From Bryobacterales bacterium (GTDB lineage Bacteria > Acidobacteriota > Terriglobia > Bryobacterales > Bryobacteraceae), in the NCBI GenBank assembly GCA_003164035.1, contig PLRS01000065.1, positions 8,076-72,075 of the forward strand: a stretch of DNA of 64,000 nt. Direction: 5' to 3'. Below are positions 16,418 through 23,919 of the stretch, piece after piece (the stretch's first letter is position 1; every line of letters begins with the position of its first letter). A program made the translations under genes and the position numbers. The notes below the pieces were generated by a model. The model saw only the letters and a list, made by a program, of their open reading frames with translations, did not search any database and was not told where the DNA came from.

Positions 16418-18586
16418 ATGCTCGAGCTCATTCCCATTCTTTTTGGTGGCGCGTTCACCGTCGCTTCAGCTTATGCATGGGGAGCTTTGGCTTTGCGCCG
16501 GCTTTCCTTACCCTGGGAGATCACCCTGGCGGTGGGCGCCGCCATCGAAAGTCTGCTGGTGTTTGTCACGTTGGCTTGCGGCGCCGGCGGTTGGCCCGTG
16601 TATCTAGGTTTGGGTGCCGCGCCGCTGGTGGCGCTGGCTTGTACGGGGCGATTCCACGCTTTCTCCCCGCGTAGCGCCGGCTGGCGTTCGCTTTTGCCCG
16701 CCCTGCCTTTTCTCGCCTACGCGGCCTGGTATCTGGTCAACGCGCTCGCGCCGGAAACCTGGCCCGACGGCTTCACTTATCATCTCGGTCTTCCCGCCGG
16801 CTACGTCCGCCTCGGAGCCTTTCCCGACCGCATCACCTTCTTCGATCTGGTGCCGCAGGGTATGGAAATGCTCTTCACCGTGGCGTTTGCTTTTGGACGC
16901 CACTCGGCCGCCAAGCTGGTGGAGTTCGCTCTATTTGCCGCCACGCCGCCGCTGATCCTCCGTATCGCCTCGCGATTGGGATTGAGCCGCGCCGGCGCGC
17001 TACTCGCCGCGGGAGCCTATTTTTTCGCACCCGTGGCCGGGCTCACCGGATCGTCGTCCTACAACGACGCCGCGCTGGTTTTCTTCGCGCTGGCGTCGTT
17101 TTGGCTTCTCCTCGAATGGCGGGAGAGGGCGCCCGCCGGAGCCGCGTACCTATTCGTCGCGGGCCTGACCTCCGGCTTCTGCTACGCGGTCAAGATGCCG
17201 GGCGCGGTCGCCGTGTTGGGCGCGGGCCTGTTCGTCGTCGCCCACCGGCGCTGGCGCGCCCTCGTGCCGCTGGCCGCCGGAGCCGCGCTTGCCATTGCGC
17301 CGTGGATGGGGCGCGCCGCCATCGTCACCGGCAATCCTCTGGCCCCGCTCGGCAACCGCCTCTTTCCCAATCCGTTCTTTCACATCGCCATCGAAAGGGA
17401 TCTGGCTTCGCATCTGGCCTCCCTGGGCGCGGTGAAATGGTGGGGCGTGCCCTGGGAACTGGCTTTCGGCGACCGCCTGGTGGGCACGTTCGGACCGCTG
17501 CTGTTTCTGCTGCCGCTGGCCTTGTTCGCATGGCGCACTCGCGCCGGCCGGCTGTGCCTGGCGGCGGCCCTGCTGCTGGCGACGCCCTGGTTGAGCAACA
17601 AAGGCGCCCGCTTCCTGATGCCGGCGGTGGCCTTCGCGTGGCTGGCTCTGGGCCTGGCGCTGCCGCGCCGCGCCGCCTGGGCCGCGTTCTGGCTTCAGGC
17701 CGTACTCTGCTGGCCGCAAGTGCTCGACGCGCTGCAGCCGCCCTGGACGTTTCGCCTGCACGAGTTTCCCCTGCGCGCGGCACTGCGCCTCGAGCCCGAG
17801 ACCCACTATCTGGAGGCCCACACCACCGAGTACGCCGCCGCGCGCATGATCGAATCCCATACCCTTCCCGGCGCGCGCATTTTCTCTTTCGACCAGGTGG
17901 CCGCCGCTTACCTGGACCGCGACGTGCGCATTTCGTGGCAATCGGCCGACTGCGACCGCTTTGCCGACATGTTCTACCTGGTCACCCACGCGGCCACCGA
18001 TTATTTCTATAACTGGCGCTTCGAGTTCGCGCCCCAATCCCTTCGGGCCGTCCAGTTTCGGATTCCCTCCCGTTACCCCAACGAATGGGACGCCGATGAA
18101 GTCCAGTTCGATTCGGCCGGCGAGCAACTCGACCCCAGCCCCGCCTGGACCCTCCGCGCCAAGCCCAACGTATGGGAAGCGCCGCTGGCCTTCGACGGGT
18201 TGACACTCACCCGGTATCGCACCTGGGAGCCGGTCCGCCGCGGCATGTTCCTGGAAGTGGATTTTGACCGTCCGCGCACTATCGACGCCGCCGTGGTTCT
18301 GTCCCATGCCCCGGCGATTGGCGTGTCGCTCGACTGCTGGGTCCAGGGCCTGGACTTTCATTGGAGCAAAATCACCACACCCGGCGTCACCACCCGGCGC
18401 CGGCCGGAAGACTGGCGGTTCGCCCTGGCCCGCTTGCTAAAACGCGCCGGCTATCGCTACGTGCTGGCCCCGGTGGACGACTCCGGCAACGGCCCTACGG
18501 GCCAGGCGATGCTGTCGCACCCGCTGGAATGGAACATGACCGTCATAGCCCGCTCCGGCAACGAAGTGCTGTTCCGTGTGCGGTGA
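16418..18586 (+). CDS. Multi-spanning GT-C-like membrane protein
   Basis: The 722-residue protein has about 12 hydrophobic segments over the first 430 residues and a soluble C-terminal domain of about 270 residues. A large first loop contains PDGFTYHLGLPAGYVRLGAF (about 112-131), reminiscent of the acidic-x-x-x-YH motif in the first external loop of ArnT/PMT-like glycosyltransferases that use lipid-linked sugars. I infer a glycosyltransferase of fold GT-C, but the family cannot be fixed by eye. The protein ends GNEVLFRVR. A degenerate copy of this C-terminal segment is present at 23566-23661. Start ATG 16418 begins directly with the first membrane span. Confidence 0.65.
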   Translation: MLELIPILFGGAFTVASAYAWGALALRRLSLPWEITLAVGAAIESLLVFVTLACGAGGWPVYLGLGAAPLVALACTGRFHAFSPRSAGWRSLLPALPFLAYAAWYLVNALAPETWPDGFTYHLGLPAGYVRLGAFPDRITFFDLVPQGMEMLFTVAFAFGRHSAAKLVEFALFAATPPLILRIASRLGLSRAGALLAAGAYFFAPVAGLTGSSSYNDAALVFFALASFWLLLEWRERAPAGAAYLFVAGLTSGFCYAVKMPGAVAVLGAGLFVVAHRRWRALVPLAAGAALAIAPWMGRAAIVTGNPLAPLGNRLFPNPFFHIAIERDLASHLASLGAVKWWGVPWELAFGDRLVGTFGPLLFLLPLALFAWRTRAGRLCLAAALLLATPWLSNKGARFLMPAVAFAWLALGLALPRRAAWAAFWLQAVLCWPQVLDALQPPWTFRLHEFPLRAALRLEPETHYLEAHTTEYAAARMIESHTLPGARIFSFDQVAAAYLDRDVRISWQSADCDRFADMFYLVTHAATDYFYNWRFEFAPQSLRAVQFRIPSRYPNEWDADEVQFDSAGEQLDPSPAWTLRAKPNVWEAPLAFDGLTLTRYRTWEPVRRGMFLEVDFDRPRTIDAAVVLSHAPAIGVSLDCWVQGLDFHWSKITTPGVTTRRRPEDWRFALARLLKRAGYRYVLAPVDDSGNGPTGQAMLSHPLEWNMTVIARSGNEVLFRVR

Positions 18587-18708
18587 AGAAGCTGTCAGTA
18601 TTCAGCTTTCGGCTTGGAAGCGGCGACACGCGGCGGGCTGGAAGTTTGAGATTGATTCTGGTTGTGGCTGGTTTCGTCTATATTTGGCTTGCGTTTGGCT
18701 GACGGCGG

Positions 18709-19512
18709 TCAGCCTGCGGCTTTCGGCTGCGGCGTTTTGGGGCTGGAATCGGGTTCGTGGAAATTTGCTACTGGGGATATAACGGGTTTGGTTTCAGCGC
18801 GTTGGCGATGATTGTTGGGTTCGTCGGTGGGACGTTTGAGCGGGAATTGGACCGGATTCAGGTCGTGGGGGGCTTGGAGGGGATCGGGATGGGCGGGTGC
18901 CTGCTGGCAGACCGATTGGAGAGTGGCCAACTGGTCGCGCATGGCCATGAGCTGCCTCAGGTCTTCGACGGCGCGGCGATAGCGGCGTTCGGCCTGGGCC
19001 TGGCGGCGGAGGAAGACCTTAAAGGTGCCGGATTTCTCGGTGATGCGACGGAAACCTTCGGCGAGGCCATAGTTGCGGTTCTGGGAGCGGGTGATGTCGA
19101 CGGTTTCGATGGCGGTGAAGGTGCCGGTGGCGGCGATCATGTCGGGTTCCAGGGTGAAGAGAGGCTTGTCGTTTCGGCGGCTGGAGGCTTCGTTGAGAGA
19201 GAGGGTGAAGAGGCCGGACTCCAGGCGCGAGGCGCGGTGCATGGACTGCTGGGCGATGGACTCGATAGCGAACATCTCCTGGCTGTTGACGGGTTGGTAG
19301 GTGGCGACGAGATCGGCCTTGAACTTGTCGATTTCGGCGGGGTCTTCGGGCCGGATGACGGCGAAGTGACTGCCGGCGAATCCGTGGTGGATGGAGTTCG
19401 CGGCGGAACGGGCCTTTCCCTCGGGAGTTTTGGGCCCGGCGCCTTTTTGCGCGTTGGCGCGATTGGCCGCGAGGCGCGCTTGGGAAAGCGGCTGTTTCGG
19501 TCTGGCAGACAC
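18709..19512 (-). CDS. Conserved hypothetical protein of the ANRxNAQxxxGPKTxEGKAR type
   Basis: The 267-residue protein opens with LSQARLAANRANAQKGAGPK followed by TPEGKARSAANSIHHG, a basic signature seen at the N-terminus of a widespread hypothetical family in Acidobacteria, often present in many copies per genome. The middle is helical and charged (IDKFKADLVATYQPVNSQEM; ESIAQQSMHRASRLESG), and a later coiled segment is RRQAQAERRYRRAVEDLRQL. The last 70 residues are low-complexity, rich in P, N and H. No function is known to me. It begins the accessory island and faces the GT-C-like gene convergently. Confidence 0.6.
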   Translation of the reverse strand: MSARPKQPLSQARLAANRANAQKGAGPKTPEGKARSAANSIHHGFAGSHFAVIRPEDPAEIDKFKADLVATYQPVNSQEMFAIESIAQQSMHRASRLESGLFTLSLNEASSRRNDKPLFTLEPDMIAATGTFTAIETVDITRSQNRNYGLAEGFRRITEKSGTFKVFLRRQAQAERRYRRAVEDLRQLMAMRDQLATLQSVCQQAPAHPDPLQAPHDLNPVQFPLKRPTDEPNNHRQRAETKPVISPVANFHEPDSSPKTPQPKAAG

Positions 19513-20011
19513 GGTTAAGAATTCCTCCGATTTTTCCGGCGGGAAATGGCATCCCGCGTGGGCAACCGTTCCTTACAGTCGCGGCTCGGTTGCGGATGCT
19601 GAAAATGGAATGGCCGCGGATAACACCGATGAACACGGATAAGAACAAACTGGTCTCGATCCGTGCTTATCCGGGTTTGTCGACGGCCGATCTCTTCGGC
19701 TGAACCGCAGCCTACTTGAGGAGTAGCACGGGGAGGGGTTGGGAGCTGGCTTTGCTGGAATCAGAAGTGGATTTGGAATGAGCGGCATAGGAAATTTTGA
19801 GGTCCTGCGAATGCCTCACTGCAGTCGGGTTCCCACCCGCTCCTGCAAATGGATGTCTGGTCCCGCTGGCTCCGCGCAGACCACGTTGACCCAACTCGTA
19901 ACGGGTCGCAAACGACAAATCGTGGCGCTACTCGTCAGGCCCAAACCAGCGCTTCGGAAAACTCACCCGTCTAGTGCAGGGAGAAGTGTTTCTTTCCTTG
20001 ACAAGACCTCA
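19513..20011. other. Intergenic region with a REP copy and a CACCGATGAACACGG repeat
   Basis: No convincing gene is visible in these 500 bp. Apart from the REP at 19561-19592, the stretch around 19610-19645 contains GGATAACACCGATGAACACG, which resembles the inverted CACCGAT/ATCGGTG repeats at 59818-59853 and 34006-34043. GC falls noticeably from about 19690 onward, marking the entry into the accessory island. Confidence 0.5.
19561..19592 (-). repeat. Solitary REP copy
   Basis: GGCAACCGTTCCTTACAGTC followed by GCGGCTCGGTTGC is a diverged REP. The outer arms GCAACCG/CGGTTGC are intact, while the centre has drifted from the CTCCCTCGCGGTC consensus. It sits about 50 bp upstream of the hypothetical protein gene at 19512, reading away from it. 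Confidence 0.65.
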
Positions 20012-20668
20012 TCATGGATATCCCTCGGGAATCGACCTTGGTTGCTGTACAATCGTCCCCGGCAGACGGTCAGCCAGGCGTCCCCTCCTCCATCTGTAGT
20101 CAGGCCCATCACGAAAGATGTAAAACCAAACCGGCTCGGTAAGTACCCGCCCACGTGAACCCCTGAGAGCGAACACAATATTTGCCTCCCGAAACCCATC
20201 GGTCAGAAATTCTGTGCAGTCATACGTTGTGGAGGTGAATGTTCCCGGAAGCAGAACTGGCGGGCCGACGGCGTCCGTTATGTTAAAGCTCCGGTTGGCT
20301 GTTTGCGGTTGATCAAAGAATGTGACGACCATCTGGTCGATGAAGAAGATGGTGCTTCCTAGGTTGTAGCACCTGAACACGACCTCCGGGGCATTATCTC
20401 GTTGAGCAAGCTCTACCGCTAACTTCGGCTTTGCATCTTCTTCCCTGAGCCTGTCCTCTCGCTCCCACCGAGACTGCTGCTCTTTGGCTCTTGAGGCATC
20501 CTCTCGTTCCCATCGCTCTTTTTGTTCTTTACCTTTAGCGCGGCTATCGAGGTACAAGACGACGGTTGCCAAGAAGAGCAGGAAGGTTACTAACACCAAC
20601 CCCCAGGTGGCAAGGGTAAGAAACTTCTCGTTCGTGAGCCAACCCGGAAGCGCGAGGGACAAAGGCAT
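20012..20668 (-). CDS. Membrane-anchored hypothetical protein with charged coiled coil
   Basis: From ATG 20668 (MPLSLALPGWLTNEKF) the protein is 218 residues; a TTG two codons earlier is an alternative. One membrane span lies at about residues 17-42 (LATWGLVLVTFLLFLATVVL). A highly charged coiled segment with an internal near-repeat follows (KEQKERWERED and KEQQSRWERED, about 48-80). The rest is a beta-rich domain of about 130 residues. I do not recognise it. It follows the small gene at 20690-20875 by 21 bp, so the two probably share a transcript. Base composition is lower in GC than the core genes on either side. Confidence 0.6.
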   Translation of the reverse strand: MPLSLALPGWLTNEKFLTLATWGLVLVTFLLFLATVVLYLDSRAKGKEQKERWEREDASRAKEQQSRWEREDRLREEDAKPKLAVELAQRDNAPEVVFRCYNLGSTIFFIDQMVVTFFDQPQTANRSFNITDAVGPPVLLPGTFTSTTYDCTEFLTDGFREANIVFALRGSRGRVLTEPVWFYIFRDGPDYRWRRGRLADRLPGTIVQQPRSIPEGYP

Positions 20669-20689
20669 GGTCAAGTTTAGAGCGGGAAT

Positions 20690-20875
20690 TTAACCGCCGT
20701 ACCTGACCCTCTGTGTAAACAAGAGCGGCCACTCCTTGGTGAGCAGAATTTCCGCTTCCTCTTGTGTAATGGCGTCGGCGTGTCGATGTTCGACTGTAAC
20801 GACAATTCGGTAATCATCTGAATTGTGCTCAATTCTCGCCACGTTTTTTTCGATCTGCATAGTTTTGCCGAACAC
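20690..20875 (-). CDS. Small hypothetical protein
   Basis: A 61-residue reading frame starts at GTG 20875, with a purine-rich ribosome site (GAGGGGAAAG) about nine bases upstream. The product is MFGKTMQIEKNVARIEHNSD and then a hydrophilic alpha/beta-looking tail (YRIVVTVEHRHADAITQEEA). It has no membrane segment or recognised motif. The good ribosome site and its close spacing to the membrane protein downstream make it a credible gene, perhaps a partner of that protein. Confidence 0.5.
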   Translation of the reverse strand: MFGKTMQIEKNVARIEHNSDDYRIVVTVEHRHADAITQEEAEILLTKEWPLLFTQRVRYGG

Positions 20876-20985
20876 GGTTCTTTCCCCTCAAACAAGGCCT
20901 AGCTAGCACATTTTCGTATTTTCATCGCCTACGCGGGAGCGTCCTTCGGACGTTGCCGGTAAAATCTTCAAACATGATTCAGAGG

Positions 20986-21786
20986 CTATTCCTCGCCGCC
21001 CCAAATCTCGCGGAAGTGCTTGCGGCTCATTCTCTCAATCCGGCCATTCCTGTATACCTTGGCGGGCCACTTGACCTCATCCAAGGAAGCAATCGGCAAC
21101 GCAATACACCGGCACTCCTCCGCTTCTCCGGCATGATACTTGCCTGGCGGGGCTTCGCCCGTCAATTCTTCCGGAGAAGGGGGATCATTCCAGTTGACCA
21201 AGACCTGATCCATCTTCTGATGCGAGGGACGCACACGTGAGTCCGCGGATGTCGCCCATTGATACCACTCGATCCCGATCTCCTCCGCGCGGGCACGCTC
21301 AAAAGCAGTATTCGCCATCCCCTCTGCGGTCCGCACTACGCGCTCCACTCCCTTTCGGTCCTGATGGGGAAACCTGCCGAGAATACTGGTAGCAATGCTT
21401 TCAGGCCGCCGACCCTTAAGGCTTTCGGACTGGATGTAATTCAACAGCCGGGGAGACAAATTCGACGTGATAGCGGTCCGCGTGCAACTCTCCAGAAAGT
21501 ACTTCCTTGCGGCTTTTCCAGTCGGTCCCGCATACTCTTTCTTGATTTCCTTATACATGAGCTGGCCGGAACCAAACCGGACGGCAGGTTGCCTCCAGTG
21601 GTTCGTTCGTTTCGCCGTTCCTGCGGTGCCCGGTCGCATCTTCGTCAGAAGCCGAACGAATGCAGAACAAGTTTGCCCCGCTGCCCTGATGATGGCCACT
21701 AATAGCGCGAGGAACAGCCTTACTGCGTGCCCAGCTAGCTCAATGCATATAGTGACCGGGTCTTGTTTTCGCCGTCTTCTCGCCAT
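20986..21786 (-). CDS. MuF/SPP1-gp7-type phage head domain protein with N-terminal membrane segment
   Basis: The C-terminal third (about residues 165-245) has the signature of phage Mu gpF/SPP1 gp7 head-morphogenesis domains: EWYQWATSADSRVRPSHQKM, a DPPSPEELTGEAPPGKYH stretch, then EECRCIALPI. In phages this domain sits next to the portal protein gene. Here the 266-residue protein instead starts with a basic tip and a hydrophobic stretch (VRLFLALLVAIIRAAGQTCS, about 22-42), and no portal, terminase or capsid gene is near. The middle is helical and basic. I infer a stray or domesticated phage module, possibly membrane-bound. No toxin domain is attached, unlike MuF polymorphic toxins. Confidence 0.7.
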   Translation of the reverse strand: MARRRRKQDPVTICIELAGHAVRLFLALLVAIIRAAGQTCSAFVRLLTKMRPGTAGTAKRTNHWRQPAVRFGSGQLMYKEIKKEYAGPTGKAARKYFLESCTRTAITSNLSPRLLNYIQSESLKGRRPESIATSILGRFPHQDRKGVERVVRTAEGMANTAFERARAEEIGIEWYQWATSADSRVRPSHQKMDQVLVNWNDPPSPEELTGEAPPGKYHAGEAEECRCIALPIASLDEVKWPAKVYRNGRIERMSRKHFREIWGGEE

Positions 21787-21954
21787 GGCCCTACTTGTGC
21801 ACCGGCACTTCCAGGCCCCGGTGCGTTTCCGTCACGCCAGATGGAAGGGCGTGCGGAAATTATACAGCGCGCCCCGAAGTCTGGCGCCATGCAGCCGCCG
21901 GTACGGGGCGGCCGGGCAAAGGCTGCGACAGGCCAGCCCAGAGGCCGACTGTCT

Positions 21955-22377
21955 CTAGGGTTCAATGTTCGTCACCTGTAGCAGCAGAGCCGTGCGGTGA
22001 TGGGCTGAAAATGCGTGAAACAAACTTCCAGTGACCGTCACGGGCTTGCCCAATAGCGAGCGGTACGTCTGGTACGTGTCCCCGTCCAACATAAGCTGCA
22101 TCTTGCTGACGTTGTTCTCGGCGGGCTCATATTGGGAGCCATCGGGATCGGGCTGCGCGGCCAAAGTGCAGATCGGACCCTCTAAATTCAGAATCCAGTA
22201 GGTTTCGGCAGCGTCACCGTTTTCTACACTCTGGTAATTGGGCGGACCGGGAAAAGTTTGGGCTTCTATCGTTCCTCTAAGTTTCACGTCGGGAGAATCA
22301 TACGCGAAGCGCCGCGCAAAAGGAAAGGAGGGGCCCGGGCAGGGCTCTGCGTTAGGTTGTGAAGGCGGAGCTGCCAC
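21955..22377 (-). CDS. DUF4431-like protein
   Basis: The last 115 residues carry the DUF4431 pattern: VKLRGTIEAQTFPGPPNY, TYWILNLEGPICTL, QLMLDGDTYQTYRSLLGKPV and TVTGSLFHAFSAHHRTALLL. This small beta domain is found in secreted or stress-linked bacterial proteins of unknown role. The open frame extends to ATG 22500, but that would overlap the end of the DUF2939 gene by 149 bp with low-complexity S/T/P-rich text. I therefore favour a start near GTG 22377 (VAAPPSQPNAEP), which overlaps the upstream gene by 26 bp. Without a clear signal peptide its location is uncertain. Confidence 0.55.
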   Translation of the reverse strand: MAAPPSQPNAEPCPGPSFPFARRFAYDSPDVKLRGTIEAQTFPGPPNYQSVENGDAAETYWILNLEGPICTLAAQPDPDGSQYEPAENNVSKMQLMLDGDTYQTYRSLLGKPVTVTGSLFHAFSAHHRTALLLQVTNIEP

Positions 22378-23203
22378 ACCTGATGGCGTCTCGGAGCCGT
22401 GTGCATTCGTTGCGCTTGAGACCGTGAAATCTACCGACGAGCTTCCAGGCCACCCAGTTGTCGCGCCTAAGTGTGAACTGGACCATCGGGATGTCTTCAC
22501 TTCCGGTCGATACCTTTATCACGAAAGCGCTGAAGGCCGTGTATTCGGTGGAGTAGCTTGCGGATGCCATCGCGTCCAATTGTTTATCGTTTTGAGGTCC
22601 CGTGATCGCCTTACCCTTGCCCAAGGCGGCAGTCGTCGCCACATCGCTACCGGAGAGCCACGCGTTAAGGTTCTTCGGGGTCACCAGATTGTCGATTAAA
22701 GGGTCTATCATGGCATTGGCTAAGCTGGTGAAGATTGCGGCTCCGAGTGGGCCGTATTCATCGCCCTGTTTGGCGTCCTTGCGAGCCGCCGCTGCAATTA
22801 GAGGCTTCACACTTTCCTTGAGGCTGCTCCGCACGGACTGAAAATCTATCAGCTCGGCCAAGTGGCCACCATCTCGCGCGAGAAGGTACTTTCTGAAATC
22901 GCGAATGAAGAGATACGGGGAGAAATAGAGATACAGACAAAAGCCAACCAAGGCTATGGGCAAATAGCCTTTTAGGTTTAGTCGGCTCCGCCCGACATCG
23001 GCCCATGAATCGCGCCGCGACACGGGGGTTCCTGTTTCCGCGGGTTTTACAGAACTTGGGATTGCCTCCGGGGCGCAGGGAATAATCCCAGCCTTGACCG
23101 GGGCATCATCCTGCGTTGGTCTCGTAGGGGCGGGGGTTCCGCACCATGTGCAGAAAGCGCTGTCAATCCGCTTCCCGCAGTTTGGACAGTACATCATCTG
23201 CAT
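22352..23203 (-). CDS. Zinc-ribbon membrane protein with DUF2939-like domain
   Basis: Start ATG 23203 gives MQMMYCPNCGKRIDSAFCTWCG, a four-cysteine zinc ribbon, then a proline-rich linker and one membrane span (GYLPIALVGFCLYLYFSPYL, about residues 72-92). The outer domain begins RDFRKYLLARDGGHLAELID and FQSVRSSLKESVKPLIAAAA, which matches DUF2939. The total is 283 residues. Proteins of this build are common but uncharacterised. It overlaps the DUF4431-like gene that follows, so the two are likely expressed together. Earlier in-frame starts (to 23380) would add arginine-rich shadow sequence and are rejected. Confidence 0.65.
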   Translation of the reverse strand: MQMMYCPNCGKRIDSAFCTWCGTPAPTRPTQDDAPVKAGIIPCAPEAIPSSVKPAETGTPVSRRDSWADVGRSRLNLKGYLPIALVGFCLYLYFSPYLFIRDFRKYLLARDGGHLAELIDFQSVRSSLKESVKPLIAAAARKDAKQGDEYGPLGAAIFTSLANAMIDPLIDNLVTPKNLNAWLSGSDVATTAALGKGKAITGPQNDKQLDAMASASYSTEYTAFSAFVIKVSTGSEDIPMVQFTLRRDNWVAWKLVGRFHGLKRNECTRLRDAIRCGSSAFTT

Positions 23204-23428
23204 AGCTACAGCTCGAATCAGGGGAACAAGGTCCCGCGTAGAATTATCGCGCCTGAGCCGCCGCATTGCAAACCAACGGCGGGTGGGGAAGGGGCGAGGT
23301 AGCGGCCCGTGGGGCCGTCGCCGGGATGGGCAGATCCATTCCGGCTCCTGCGAAACATCCCTGTTGATCCCGTGCTCCACCGCGGGGCCAGTCGGATTTC
23401 AAGATCAGACAGTGAGAATCCGAGGTGA

Positions 23429-23554
23429 AGTCTCAGTCGCTCGCTGGACGCCTGCCGCGAGCGTCTCAAAGGGCTCACGGTCCGCACGTGGAATCCGCAG
23501 GATGCCTGGAAAGACGTCACGCTGCCACCCATCGCATCGAACGGGGGCAAATAG
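23429..23554 (+). pseudogene. Gene fragment, unknown origin
   Basis: An open stretch without any start codon encodes LSRSLDACRERLKGLTVRTW and then NPQDAWKDVTLPP...GGK and stops at 23554. The amphipathic, W/D/P-rich text reads like real protein, unlike the other frames. It is followed directly by the remnant at 23566. I do not recognise the source protein. Confidence 0.35.
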
Positions 23555-23565
23555 GGTTGGCGTTG

Positions 23566-23661
23566 GGGCCTACCGGCCAGGCGATCCTGTCCCGCCCACT
23601 GGAGTGGGACATGGCCGTGGAAGACCAATACCGGGACGAAGTGCTGTTTCGTGTACGGTGA
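23566..23661 (+). pseudogene. Remnant of a paralogue of the GT-C-like protein C-terminus
   Basis: The last 31 codons before TGA 23661 read GPTGQAILSRPLEWDMAVED and end EVLFRVR. Aligned by eye with the C-terminus of the protein at 16418-18586 (GPTGQAMLSHPLEWNMTVIA ... EVLFRVR), 21 of 31 residues are identical, and both end at the same residue. Nothing upstream in this frame matches the rest of that protein. It is therefore a surviving tail of a second copy, on the same strand about 5 kb away. Confidence 0.65.
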
Positions 23662-23787
23662 GGGAGGTCGGCGGTCAGCTTTCAGGACCTTCATGCGCCT
23701 GCGGCACTCTGCACGGGCGGGCGAATCGCCTGCCCCACGGAGCAGCGGAGCCGCAACCAATACGCAGGATTTTCAGGTGGAGCGCAG

Positions 23788-23832
23788 GCGTCGAGATGAG
23801 TCTCGACGCGGCACGCAAGGGTGCGTGCGCCA
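23788..23832. repeat. Double-hairpin palindromic repeat (GCGTCGAGA family), copy 1
   Basis: Two adjacent perfect stems are present: GCGTCGAGA-TGAG-TCTCGACGC (9-bp stem), then GCACGCA-AGGG-TGCGTGC (7-bp stem). The same two stems in the same order recur at 49836-49882, and inverted at 49645-49691, with different loop sequences. It lies in the gap between gene debris and the ADOP permease stop codon, so it may also serve as a transcript end. Confidence 0.75.
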
Positions 23833-23919
23833 CGAAAATTCGTCGCGGCGGCGAAGGAGTCTGAAGCAAGCGGCGACCGGCCCCGGACGAGTGTAGCAGG
23901 AGGCTATCCGCTGACAGCT

